DNA of 64,000 nt from SPJN01 sp965229935 (GTDB taxonomy: Bacteria > Pseudomonadota > Alphaproteobacteria > SPJN01), in assembly GCA_965229935.1 (NCBI GenBank), contig CBDDKB010000002.1, positions 310,001-374,000 on the forward strand. Direction: 5' to 3'. The notes under the pieces are model-generated. The model did no database searches. It saw only the letters and a list, made by a program, of their open reading frames with translations, and had not been told where the DNA came from. Below, one piece after another: positions 51,542-59,757 of the stretch. A program made the translations under genes and the position numbers. Numbering within the stretch: position 1 is the first letter of the stretch; every line of letters starts with the position of its first letter.

Positions 51542-52767
51542 CCGATCCGCCGATTGCGCGTGCCCAGCAGGCGCAGCCGCAGGGCATTCAGCTTGATAAA
51601 GCCTTCTGCGTCCTGCTGGTCATAAACCGTGTCTTCTTCAAACGTCACATGTTCTTCGGAATAAAGGCTGTTGGGGCTGGACCGTCCGATCAGATGCACG
51701 CCGCCTTTATAAAGCTTGAGCGTCACCGAACCTGTCACATGTTCCTGCGACTTGTCGATCATGGCTTGCAGCATCTCACGCTCAGGACTGAACCAGAAGC
51801 CGTTATAAATCAGCTCTGCATAGCGGGGCATAAACTCATCCTTCAGATGGGCTGCACCCCGATCAAGTGTCAGGCTTTCAATGCCGCGATGGGCGGTCAG
51901 CAAAATTGTGCCGCCAGGGGTTTCGTAAATCCCGCGGCTTTTCATGCCGACGTAACGGTTTTCAACCAGATCAAGCCGCCCGATGCCATTGTCGCGGCCA
52001 AGCTCATTCAACCGTGTCAGGATGCTGGCAGGGGACATGGCCACGCCATTGATCGAAACCGCATCACCCTTTTCAAAGCCGATTTCGATGATGGTCGGTG
52101 TGTCCGGCGCATCTTCGGGTGAAACGGTCCGTTGATGCACAAATTCGGGTGCTTCAACGGCGGGGTCTTCCAGCAGCTTGCCTTCCGACGATGTGTGCAG
52201 CAGGTTCGCATCACAGCTAAAGGGGGCTTCGCCGCGCTTGTCTTTTGCAATCGGGATCTGATGCTTTTCAGCAAAGTCGATCAGCTTGGTCCGGCTGTCC
52301 AAATCCCATTCCCGCCACGGGGCAATCACTTTGATTTCAGGATTGCAGGCATAATAGCCAAGCTCGAACCTGATTTGGTCATTGCCCTTGCCGGTTGCGC
52401 CATGGCTGACTGCATCGGCGCCCGTTTCGGCGGCAATCTCAATCTGCCGTTTGGCGATCAAGGGCCGGGCGATAGACGTGCCGAGCAGGTAAACGCCCTC
52501 ATACAAGGCATTGGCGCGGAACATGGGGAACACATAATCGCGGACAAATTCTTCGCGCAGATCTTCGATATAGATTTCCTTGATGCCAGCCATTTCGGCT
52601 TTTTGCCGGGCAGGCTCCAACTCCTCACCCTGACCAAGGTCAGCGGTGAAGGTGACGACTTCTGCCTGATATTCTTCCTGCAGCCATTTCAAAATGATGG
52701 AGGTATCAAGCCCGCCTGAATAGGCAAGCACCACCTTTTTGACAGAGGATTTATCGATCTGGGCCAT
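51538..52767 (-). CDS. argG: Argininosuccinate synthase
   Basis: The 409-residue enzyme joins citrulline and aspartate with ATP. The PP-loop is VVLAYSGGLDTSIILKWL at residues 12-29, and SHGATGKGNDQIRFELGYYACNP and KSRGIYETPGGTILL are family signatures. Its product is the substrate of ArgH, encoded separately at 37337. argG and maeB are divergent with a 195-base gap. DUF3253 and a lipid kinase gene follow it in the same direction. Confidence 0.97.
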   Translation of the reverse strand: MAQIDKSSVKKVVLAYSGGLDTSIILKWLQEEYQAEVVTFTADLGQGEELEPARQKAEMAGIKEIYIEDLREEFVRDYVFPMFRANALYEGVYLLGTSIARPLIAKRQIEIAAETGADAVSHGATGKGNDQIRFELGYYACNPEIKVIAPWREWDLDSRTKLIDFAEKHQIPIAKDKRGEAPFSCDANLLHTSSEGKLLEDPAVEAPEFVHQRTVSPEDAPDTPTIIEIGFEKGDAVSINGVAMSPASILTRLNELGRDNGIGRLDLVENRYVGMKSRGIYETPGGTILLTAHRGIESLTLDRGAAHLKDEFMPRYAELIYNGFWFSPEREMLQAMIDKSQEHVTGSVTLKLYKGGVHLIGRSSPNSLYSEEHVTFEEDTVYDQQDAEGFIKLNALRLRLLGTRNRRIG

Positions 52768-52962
52768 GTTGGCACCCTTTCTGCGGTCAGATTTTTGAAA
52801 AACTGCCGCACTATAGGGGGGTTAGGGCAAGATTCAAGCGGTCTGACAGTCGCATCTTTTGAAATTGGTGATAAACTTCATAAGAATGTGGGCGACAATA
52901 TCAGTGGTTAGGGGATTTGCATCGGCAGGCAATCGCCGATGGCCCCGTTTTGGGAGGGGCTT

Positions 52963-55230
52963 ATGGCCGACGATCTGAAAAGCATGGCTTTGGACTATCA
53001 CCGTTTTCCGCAACCGGGGAAATTGGAGATTACGCCAACCAAAAAGATGGCGAACCAGCGTGACTTGGCGCTGGCCTATTCGCCGGGTGTTGCCGATGCT
53101 TGTACCTTGATTGCGGATGATCCAAGCGAAGCTGCCAATATGACAGCGCGCGGCAATCTGGTTGCTGTGATTTCAAACGGCACCGCCGTTCTGGGGCTTG
53201 GCAATATCGGCGCGCTTGCCTCCAAACCTGTGATGGAAGGCAAGGCGGTTTTGTTCAAAAAATTCGCCGGTGTTGATGTCTTTGATATTGAGGTTGATGA
53301 AACAGACCCTGACAAAATGGTCGACATTGTCCGTGCGTTAGAGCCGACCTTTGGCGGCGTGAATCTTGAGGATATCAAGGCCCCTGAATGTTTTATTATT
53401 GAGGCCAAGTGCCGCGAGATTATGAATATCCCGGTCTTCCATGATGACCAGCACGGCACAGCCATCTGTGTGGCAGCGGCGATTTATAACGCTTTGCGTC
53501 TGGTTGAAAAAAAGATTGAGGATGTGAAGGTTGTGATATCTGGCGCAGGTGCCGCGGCACAGGCCTGCACCATGCAAATCCTGTCACTGGGGGCAAAGCC
53601 TGAAAATATCCGCATGTGTGACCGAAAAGGCGTGATCTATCAGGGCCGGGATGGGGTGGACCAGTTCAAGTCCCGCTTTGCCGTAGAAACCGATGAACGC
53701 ACACTTGATGATGCGGTTGCGGACGCCGACGTCTTTTTGGGTGTGTCGGGGCCAGGCACCATGACGGGCGATATGGTCAAGAAAATGGCCAAGGACCCGA
53801 TTGTGCTGGCGCTTGCCAATCCTGTGCCCGAAATTCTGCCCGAAGAAGCAAAAGCCGCCCGCGATGACGTGATCATGGCAACCGGGCGGTCAGACTACCC
53901 CAATCAGGTAAACAATGTTCTGTGCTTCCCTTTCATTTTCCGTGGCGCGCTTGATTGCGGAGCCAGCACCATTAATGAAGAGATGAAGATCGCAACAGTG
54001 AAGGCGATTGCCGACCTTGCACTGGCAGAACCATCAGAGGTGGTCGCCAGTGCCTATCAGGGTGAAAAGCTGACCTATGGGCGGGACTATTTGATCCCCA
54101 AACCGTTTGACCCGCGCCTGATCGTTCATATTGCGCCCGCAGTGGCGCAAGCGGCGATGGATACAGGCGTTGCCACCCGTCCGATTGAGGATATGGACGC
54201 CTATATCAAAAAGCTTGAGCAGTTCATCTATGAAAGCGGTCAGGCCATGCGCCCGATCTTTGAACGTGCCAAGGAAAGCCCCAAGCGGGTTATCTATGCA
54301 GAGGGTGAAGACCCCCGCGTGCTGCGCGCTGCCCAGATCGTGGTAGAGGACGGCTATGCCGAACCTGTGCTGATCGGCAATGTCGAGACCATCTATGTGC
54401 TGATACAAGAGCTGGGCCTGACCGGACTGGAAGATAAGATCGGGATTGTTGATCCCGGCCTGCTCAAGGAAACCGACCTCGATTATTTTGTTGAGGCTTT
54501 GCACCACAAGCTGGGCCGCAAGGGCGTGTCGCCATCGACCGCGCGGAACATGTTGAAGCAAAACGGAACTGTGCTTGCGTCTGTGCTTGTCTCTATCGGT
54601 CATGCCGATGCCATGTTGTGTGGCACGGTGGGCAGCTTCTCCGACCATTTGCGCAATGTGTTTGACGTTGTTGGGCTTGATGACGGGGCGGACCGCTACA
54701 GCGCCGTGCAAATGGTGCTGACACAGCATGACACGATTTTCATTACCGATAGCCACGCTAATCTCGATCCAAGCGCAGACCAGCTTGCGACCATCGTTCC
54801 GCAGGCTGCCAAGGTTGTTGAACGGTTCGGCCTGACGCCCAAAATTGCCATGTGCAGCCACGCTAATTTCGGGACAGAGAATGATGCCAGCGCCCGCAAG
54901 ATGCGGCAGGCAACAGCCTTGATTAAGGCGGCGGCCCCTGATCTTGAAATTGATGGCGAGATGCAGGTTGATGCGGCGCTGAATGAAAATATCCGCAGGC
55001 GGTTAATGCCTGCCTCGTCCCTTGAAGGGCGCGCCAATCTGTTGGTGATGCCGGATATTGATGCCGCCAATATCAGCTTTAACCTTGTGAAGCAGGTCAC
55101 CCAAGGCCTGTCCGTCGGGCCGATCCTGACGGGCCTCGCCAAGCCTGCCCATGTGGTTGCCACCGCAATCTCAACCCGTGGGCTGGTGAACATGACAGCA
55201 ATGGCTGTCGTGGATGCGCAAGATCGGTAG
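52963..55230 (+). CDS. maeB: NADP-dependent malic enzyme with phosphotransacetylase domain
   Basis: From ATG 52963, which follows GGGAGGGG, the protein is 755 residues. The N-terminal 430 residues are malic enzyme: RDLALAYSPGVADAC, the metal and malate site EDIKAPECFIIE and FHDDQHGTAI, and the nucleotide fold VVISGAGAAAQACTMQI. From about 440 to the end is a phosphate acetyl/butyryltransferase-like domain (FERAKESPKRVIYAEGEDPR; GTVGSFSDHL) that usually has a regulatory rather than catalytic role in this family. The enzyme turns malate into pyruvate and CO2 with NADPH. An ATG at 52939 is an alternative start but lacks a ribosome site. Confidence 0.95.
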   Translation: MADDLKSMALDYHRFPQPGKLEITPTKKMANQRDLALAYSPGVADACTLIADDPSEAANMTARGNLVAVISNGTAVLGLGNIGALASKPVMEGKAVLFKKFAGVDVFDIEVDETDPDKMVDIVRALEPTFGGVNLEDIKAPECFIIEAKCREIMNIPVFHDDQHGTAICVAAAIYNALRLVEKKIEDVKVVISGAGAAAQACTMQILSLGAKPENIRMCDRKGVIYQGRDGVDQFKSRFAVETDERTLDDAVADADVFLGVSGPGTMTGDMVKKMAKDPIVLALANPVPEILPEEAKAARDDVIMATGRSDYPNQVNNVLCFPFIFRGALDCGASTINEEMKIATVKAIADLALAEPSEVVASAYQGEKLTYGRDYLIPKPFDPRLIVHIAPAVAQAAMDTGVATRPIEDMDAYIKKLEQFIYESGQAMRPIFERAKESPKRVIYAEGEDPRVLRAAQIVVEDGYAEPVLIGNVETIYVLIQELGLTGLEDKIGIVDPGLLKETDLDYFVEALHHKLGRKGVSPSTARNMLKQNGTVLASVLVSIGHADAMLCGTVGSFSDHLRNVFDVVGLDDGADRYSAVQMVLTQHDTIFITDSHANLDPSADQLATIVPQAAKVVERFGLTPKIAMCSHANFGTENDASARKMRQATALIKAAAPDLEIDGEMQVDAALNENIRRRLMPASSLEGRANLLVMPDIDAANISFNLVKQVTQGLSVGPILTGLAKPAHVVATAISTRGLVNMTAMAVVDAQDR

Positions 55231-55250
55231 AGGATAGGTAACTGCTACCC

Positions 55251-55393
55251 CGTCACCCCGGACTTGGAGCGACAAGCAGGAAAAGTTGCAGACTTTTCCG
55301 TCCGCTTGCGCGACCAAAAATGATCCGGGGTCCATACGGACGATCAACCGCTACAATGGATCCCGGATAAGGCTGACGCCTTTCCGGGATGAC
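55251..55393. repeat. Composite palindromic intergenic element (nested plus single hairpin)
   Basis: The gap between convergent maeB and rlmN holds a nested hairpin and a second one. Outer arms ACCCCGGA (55255-55262) and TCCGGGGT (55324-55331) enclose GCGACAAGC with GCTTGCGC (one bulge) and, inside, GGAAAAGT-TGCAG-ACTTTTCC (55279-55299). A second hairpin at 55360-55390 pairs ATCCCGGATAAGGC with GCCTTTCCGGGAT around TGAC. The CACCCCGGACTTG...ATCCGGGGTCCA ends resemble dispersed palindromic repeats of Alphaproteobacteria. It may act as a two-way terminator. Only one copy is in the window. Confidence 0.65.
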
Positions 55394-55411
55394 TTTTAAG
55401 GGGAGTTCGGC

Positions 55412-56638
55412 TTATTCCCCGGCTTGTTCCCCAACGGGATTATGTAATTCCCTTGACCGCATTTCGGCGAGAATTTCAGACTTGCGCTTTTTCTGGCTTT
55501 CGGACTTTAGCTGCCCACAGGCGGCCATAATATCGCGTCCGCGCGGGGTGCGGATCGGGCTGGCATAGCCTGCGCGGTTCACATAGGCGCCGAACTTTTC
55601 AATCCGGTCCCAATCAGAACATTCATAAGGTGCGCCGGGCCATGGGTTAAACGGGATCAGATTGATCTTGGCCGGAATGCCCTTCAGCAATTGCACCAAT
55701 CGCTTGGCATCTTCGTCCGTGTCATTCACGCCCTTCAACATCACATATTCAAAGGTGATGCGCCGCGCATTGGACAGGCCGGGATAGCGGCGGCAGGCGG
55801 ATAGCAATTCATCAAGATTATATTTCTTGTTGATCGGCACAAGTCTGTCGCGAATATCGTCGCGCACCGCGTGGAGAGAGATGGCGAGGTTCACCCCAAT
55901 TTCGTCCCCGCAACGATCCATCATCGGCACAATGCCTGAGGTAGACAGCGTGATGCGGCGGCGTGACAGGCTGATACCTTCTTCGTCCGCCATGATCTTC
56001 ATCGCCGCTTTGACATTATCGAAATTATACAGCGGCTCACCCATGCCCATCAGCACGATGTTGGTCAGCTTGCGACCCTGTGCTGGCGTGGGCCATTCGC
56101 CCAGCCGATCACGAGCGACCATCATTTGGCCGACAATCTCACCCGGCGTCAGATTGCGCACCAGCTTTTGCGTGCCTGTATGACAGAAAGTGCAGTTGAG
56201 CGTGCAGCCAACCTGCGAAGAAACGCACAGCGTGCCGCGATCTGTTTCGGGGATATAGACGGTTTCAGCTTCCTGCCCGTCGGCAAAGCGCAGCAACCAT
56301 TTGATCGTGCCATCCTCAGATATTTCTTCGGTGACGATTTCAGGGCGGCCCACAATAAAGTTTTCGGCCAATGCGGCACGCAGTGCCTTTGACAGGTTCG
56401 TCATGTCGGCAAATTCGGTGGCACCTTGGTGATACAGCCAATGCCAAACCTGCTGCACACGCATTTTGATGCTTTTGGGTCCAGCCTCAATCTGGCTAAG
56501 CGCTTCGGCCAGTTCTTCCCGGCTCATCCCTACAAGCTGTGGGCGCGTGTCGGCACCGACCTTACCGGGGGTAAAATCGTCCAGACCGGGCGCGTCATCG
56601 GCCAGCCAATCTTTTACATTGGGGTTGGGCTTTGTCAT
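55412..56638 (-). CDS. rlmN: Dual-specificity 23S rRNA/tRNA adenine C2-methyltransferase RlmN
   Basis: The 408-residue radical SAM enzyme methylates A2503 of 23S rRNA and A37 in some tRNAs. The cluster motif CTLNCTFCHTG lies at about residue 147, and the methyl-carrying cysteine is in AACGQL near residue 383. An N-terminal extension of about 35 residues, polar and acidic, precedes the conserved start. The usual substrate-binding LMGMGEPLYN motif is present. It lies 13 bases downstream of the IalB-like gene, in the same direction. Confidence 0.96.
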   Translation of the reverse strand: MTKPNPNVKDWLADDAPGLDDFTPGKVGADTRPQLVGMSREELAEALSQIEAGPKSIKMRVQQVWHWLYHQGATEFADMTNLSKALRAALAENFIVGRPEIVTEEISEDGTIKWLLRFADGQEAETVYIPETDRGTLCVSSQVGCTLNCTFCHTGTQKLVRNLTPGEIVGQMMVARDRLGEWPTPAQGRKLTNIVLMGMGEPLYNFDNVKAAMKIMADEEGISLSRRRITLSTSGIVPMMDRCGDEIGVNLAISLHAVRDDIRDRLVPINKKYNLDELLSACRRYPGLSNARRITFEYVMLKGVNDTDEDAKRLVQLLKGIPAKINLIPFNPWPGAPYECSDWDRIEKFGAYVNRAGYASPIRTPRGRDIMAACGQLKSESQKKRKSEILAEMRSRELHNPVGEQAGE

Positions 56639-56651
56639 GCCCGGACATGTA

Positions 56652-57194
56652 TTACAACTTGCAGGCTTTGGAAATAGCGTTATACGCCGCAGTAAAACCG
56701 CTTAGGGAATAGACATCTGTGGTGTTAGTGCCCCGACGGCTTTTCCCTTTTACTGTCATTTTTGAGCCCTTTTTCATCGCCTTGACCAAGGCGGCAACCT
56801 TGTTTGAGGGGGCCCAGCCATCCTGATGCTGGGTGGTAAAGCCGACATCGGTACTGCCGATCCGCGCAGAAAGGGAGGAGCCTGAGGCCTTTTCCGCCAA
56901 GGGATAGCCCATTTGCACATTGATTTCGGTCTGTTTTGAACTTGGTACTTTTGAGACAAAGAAATTGATCGCGCCGCGACGCACGCCCTTGGGGTTCGTG
57001 TCCTTGGGGGCAGAAATCATATAGCAATAGGTTTGGCCATTTTCGGTAACCTTTACCGCGGTCCAATCCTTATGCGTGCCCAAATCTGTTTCTGTCGCTG
57101 ATGCGCCCATTGTCAGGCCCGGCAGCAACAAAGCGGCCAGGGCGAGGGCTTTTAACGGGGTGATGGCTTGCAAGGTCCGGGTCATGGCTCTCAT
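56652..57194 (-). CDS. Invasion-associated locus B (IalB)-like exported protein
   Basis: The 180-residue protein has an N-terminal signal sequence (ALALAALLLPGLTMGASA) and an exported domain with GQTYCYMISAPKD and the end AYNAISKACKL, whose two cysteines may form a disulfide. This is the IalB family, named from Bartonella erythrocyte entry but common in free-living Alphaproteobacteria, where the role is unknown. Start is ATG 57194 or 57185. rlmN follows 13 bases on. No pathogen genes are nearby, so the name should not imply virulence. Confidence 0.82.
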   Translation of the reverse strand: MRAMTRTLQAITPLKALALAALLLPGLTMGASATETDLGTHKDWTAVKVTENGQTYCYMISAPKDTNPKGVRRGAINFFVSKVPSSKQTEINVQMGYPLAEKASGSSLSARIGSTDVGFTTQHQDGWAPSNKVAALVKAMKKGSKMTVKGKSRRGTNTTDVYSLSGFTAAYNAISKACKL

Positions 57195-57402
57195 TTAAGT
57201 CTAACGGTTGCGCCAGCGCTGAATCATTGGGGTACAGATTGCCTTTCTGGCGGTCAAAGTAAACAGGCAAGCGGTACTTTCATCTATCAAAACCAATGTT
57301 TTGCTGTTTAAAGCTTGCTTGGGCCGATCATGGGGCGGAAATTTGTCGGTAATTTGACCGGACACCATCTGTCCGCCAACCGGGGCGCTGACCGATCTTG
57401 TG

Positions 57403-57440
57403 ATTGTCATGTTATGACAATATAAGTGTCAATATATTGA
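57403..57440. promoter_or_regulatory. Overlapping palindromes in the 404-base gap before the oxidoreductase gene
   Basis: Three dyads overlap here: ATTGTCA-N5-TGACAAT (57403-57421), TGACA-N7-TGTCA (57415-57431) and TCAATATATTGA (57429-57440). The gap 57195-57598 is otherwise free of genes and lies between the divergent IalB-like and oxidoreductase genes. Such dyads suit a TetR- or MarR-type operator; the regulator is not known. Confidence 0.4.
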
Positions 57441-57523
57441 GTGGAGTGGGGGGTGTCGCGCGCGGGGGGTAATGTACCCTCAATCAATCAGGCTGAAAGC
57501 CGGCATGAAATCCAGATGATATA

Positions 57524-57551
57524 TTGTGTTGGGCACCAAGGCTGCTATCAT
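57524..57551 (+). promoter_or_regulatory. Candidate sigma-70-like promoter for the oxidoreductase gene
   Basis: TTGTGT (57524-57529) and TATCAT (57546-57551) are separated by 16 bases, 48 bases before the start at 57599. Fit to the consensus is moderate and nothing else supports it. The rest of the gap 57195-57598 holds the dyads listed above and no ORF with a family match. Confidence 0.25.
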
Positions 57552-57598
57552 CGCGCTACGAAATTTCCCATTTATCGTTACGTTAAGGAGAGAAGTCG

Positions 57599-58576
57599 AT
57601 GAAAGCTGTCGTGTGTCGCGAATATGGTCCCCCTGAAAGCCTGAAGGTTGAAGAACTGCCGGATCCTGAGCCCAAGGAAGGTCAGGTCATCATTGATGTG
57701 GCGGCATGTGGGGTGAACTTTCCCGATACGCTGATCATTCAGGGCAAGTATCAGTTCCAACCGCCTTTCCCGTTTTCGCCCGGTGGCGAAGTATCCGGCA
57801 CGGTGTCAAAGGTCGGCGAAGGCGTGACCAACCTAAAGGTCGGGGACCAGATCGTCTCCGGCACAGGCTGGGGCGGCATGGCTGAAAAGATTGCTGTGAA
57901 TGCAGCAACCGCCATCCGCGTGCCCAAGGGGCTTGATCTTGTGCAGGCGGCAGGCTCCATGATGACTTATGGCACCTCGCACCATGCGCTGAAGGACCGT
58001 GCCAAATTGCAGGCCGGTGAAACCGTGCTTGTCATGGGCGCAGCAGGCGGCGTTGGTATTGCTGCCGTTGATCTGGCAAAGGCTGCGGGCGCAAAGGTGA
58101 TCGCTGCGGCCTCATCCGATGAAAAGCTGGCAGTCTGTAAGGATTATGGCGCGGACGAGCTGATCAATTATGAAACCGAAGATTTGAAAGAACGGATCAA
58201 GGAAATCACAGGCGGCAAGGGTGTCGATGTGGTCTATGACCCGGTTGGTGATCGCTTTGCCGAACCTGCCGTGCGGTCGATGGCGTGGAACGGGCGATAT
58301 TTGATCGTCGGTTTCGCCGCCGGTGACATTCCGAAAATTCCGTTGAACCTTGCCTTGCTTAAGGGCTGTTCGCTCATGGGTGTGTTCTGGGGCCGCTTTA
58401 ATGGCGAAGAACCTGCCGCAAGTGCTGAAAATCTGGCAGAGCTGCAGGCCATGTTTGAAGACGGCACCTTGAAGCCGCTGGTGTCAAAAACCTATCCGTT
58501 TGAAGACGCCCCGCAGGCGATCCGTGATTTGATGGAACGGCGTGCCAAGGGCAAAATCTGCCTCGTAACAGGGTAA
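57599..58576 (+). CDS. NADPH:quinone oxidoreductase-type MDR protein (second)
   Basis: The 325-residue protein matches the quinone oxidoreductase branch, with CGVNFPDTLIIQGKYQ near residue 38 and MGAAGGVGIAAVDLAKAAGA near residue 140. It shows the same plan as the gene at 17821 and about the same length, so the window carries two such paralogues. AAGGAGAG precedes the ATG. It probably reduces quinones or enones with NADPH. The metallo-hydrolase and acyl-CoA synthetase genes follow on the same strand, suggesting a lipid-related setting. Confidence 0.9.
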   Translation: MKAVVCREYGPPESLKVEELPDPEPKEGQVIIDVAACGVNFPDTLIIQGKYQFQPPFPFSPGGEVSGTVSKVGEGVTNLKVGDQIVSGTGWGGMAEKIAVNAATAIRVPKGLDLVQAAGSMMTYGTSHHALKDRAKLQAGETVLVMGAAGGVGIAAVDLAKAAGAKVIAAASSDEKLAVCKDYGADELINYETEDLKERIKEITGGKGVDVVYDPVGDRFAEPAVRSMAWNGRYLIVGFAAGDIPKIPLNLALLKGCSLMGVFWGRFNGEEPAASAENLAELQAMFEDGTLKPLVSKTYPFEDAPQAIRDLMERRAKGKICLVTG

Positions 58577-58623
58577 GTCGATCAGGTCCTAACAGACCAT
58601 TTTGCGAAACAGGGGAGCGTCGC

Positions 58624-59688
58624 ATGAAAAAGCTATTGGGTATTATTGTCGGTCTTTTGTTGGTCATTGTGGCCATCGGTGTGGCGATGCGGGAAACGAT
58701 TGTTGAACGCATGATGCCCAATATCATTGCGCAGAATATGACGCGCGATGTGGTCGGCGATTTGCCTGATGGCTTGCATGTATTTGTGTGCGGCGCAGGC
58801 TCCCCAATGCCGAACCCGAATGCGGGCGGTCCCTGCCTTGTTGTGATCGCTGGGCAGGATATTTACGTCGTTGATTCAGGCACGGGCGGGTCCCGCACCA
58901 TGACATTGGGCGGCGTTAATCCCGGCGCTGTGAAAGGGCTGTTCCTGACGCATTTCCACTCAGACCATATTGATGGTTTGGGTGAGATGATGTTGCAGCG
59001 TTGGGTTGGCGGTTCCCACACTGCGCCCTTGCCTGTTTATGGCCCCGTGGGGGTTGAGGCAATTGTGGCAGGCTTCAACATGGCCTACACACAGGACTTT
59101 ACCTATCGCGTTGCCCATCATGGCGAAGGGGTCGTGCCCCGGTCTGGCGCAGGTGGCAAGCCTATAGCCTTCGGCATTCCCCGCGCGGGGGAGGCTGTGC
59201 CGGTTCTTGAAGAAGATGACCTAACCGTCATCGCCTTTGCCGTTGATCACAGCCCGGTCAGCCCCGCTGTCGGCTATCGTTTTGATTATAAGGGCCGTTC
59301 CGTCACCATTTCGGGCGATACCTCAAAATCTGAAAATCTGGAAAAATTTGCCAAGGGCACTGACCTGTTGATGCATGAAGGTCTGGCCGCCCATATGGTG
59401 AAAATCATGGGTGAAACGGCCAAACAGGTTGGTCGCGATAATATCGCGACGATTATGCATGACATTCAGGATTATCACGCCACCCCGGTTGAGGCTGCGC
59501 AGTCAGCACAAACCGCAGGAGCCAAAATGCTGGGCTTTTATCATATTGTCCCGCCGCTTTTGGTTGCCCCTATGGAGGGGATTTTCCTGCGCGGCGTGGA
59601 CGAGGCCTATAGCGGCCCGGTTGTCGTGTCAAAAGACGGCACCTTTTATCATATTCCGGTTGGCACAGATGACGTCTATGTCGACTAA
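58624..59688 (+). CDS. MBL-fold metallo-hydrolase, exported or anchored
   Basis: The 354-residue protein has an N-terminal hydrophobic segment (LLGIIVGLLLVIVAIGVAM) that should anchor or export it. The metallo-beta-lactamase fold motif THFHSDHIDGLGE is at about residue 109, with further metal ligands in SGDTSKSE and a late HD/H segment (MHDIQDYH). It resembles the RNase Z-like and arylsulfatase-like MBL group, but with a membrane or periplasmic location an RNA role is unlikely. Substrate unknown. GGGGAG precedes the ATG. Confidence 0.83.
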   Translation: MKKLLGIIVGLLLVIVAIGVAMRETIVERMMPNIIAQNMTRDVVGDLPDGLHVFVCGAGSPMPNPNAGGPCLVVIAGQDIYVVDSGTGGSRTMTLGGVNPGAVKGLFLTHFHSDHIDGLGEMMLQRWVGGSHTAPLPVYGPVGVEAIVAGFNMAYTQDFTYRVAHHGEGVVPRSGAGGKPIAFGIPRAGEAVPVLEEDDLTVIAFAVDHSPVSPAVGYRFDYKGRSVTISGDTSKSENLEKFAKGTDLLMHEGLAAHMVKIMGETAKQVGRDNIATIMHDIQDYHATPVEAAQSAQTAGAKMLGFYHIVPPLLVAPMEGIFLRGVDEAYSGPVVVSKDGTFYHIPVGTDDVYVD

Positions 59689-59757
59689 ACCGAATTATTA
59701 ACTAACGGGGCCGCCTTTGCATCTGTGAAGGTGGCCTCTTTCATAGTGGGAAGGAAC

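Noticed and set aside
52859..52886. TTGAAA-N16-TAAGAA as promoter of maeB
   Set aside because: Both hexamers are weak matches and nothing else in the 195-base argG-maeB gap supports them, so it was not listed as a feature.
54034..54861. 275-codon open frame antisense to maeB
   Set aside because: It lies wholly within the phosphotransacetylase part of maeB, has no family-like sequence, and is explained by codon bias on the opposite strand.
57201..57410. 69-codon minus-strand open frame in the 404-base gap
   Set aside because: Begins inside the palindrome cluster, has no ribosome site and no family match; it overlaps the region just upstream of the IalB-like gene, better seen as its leader.
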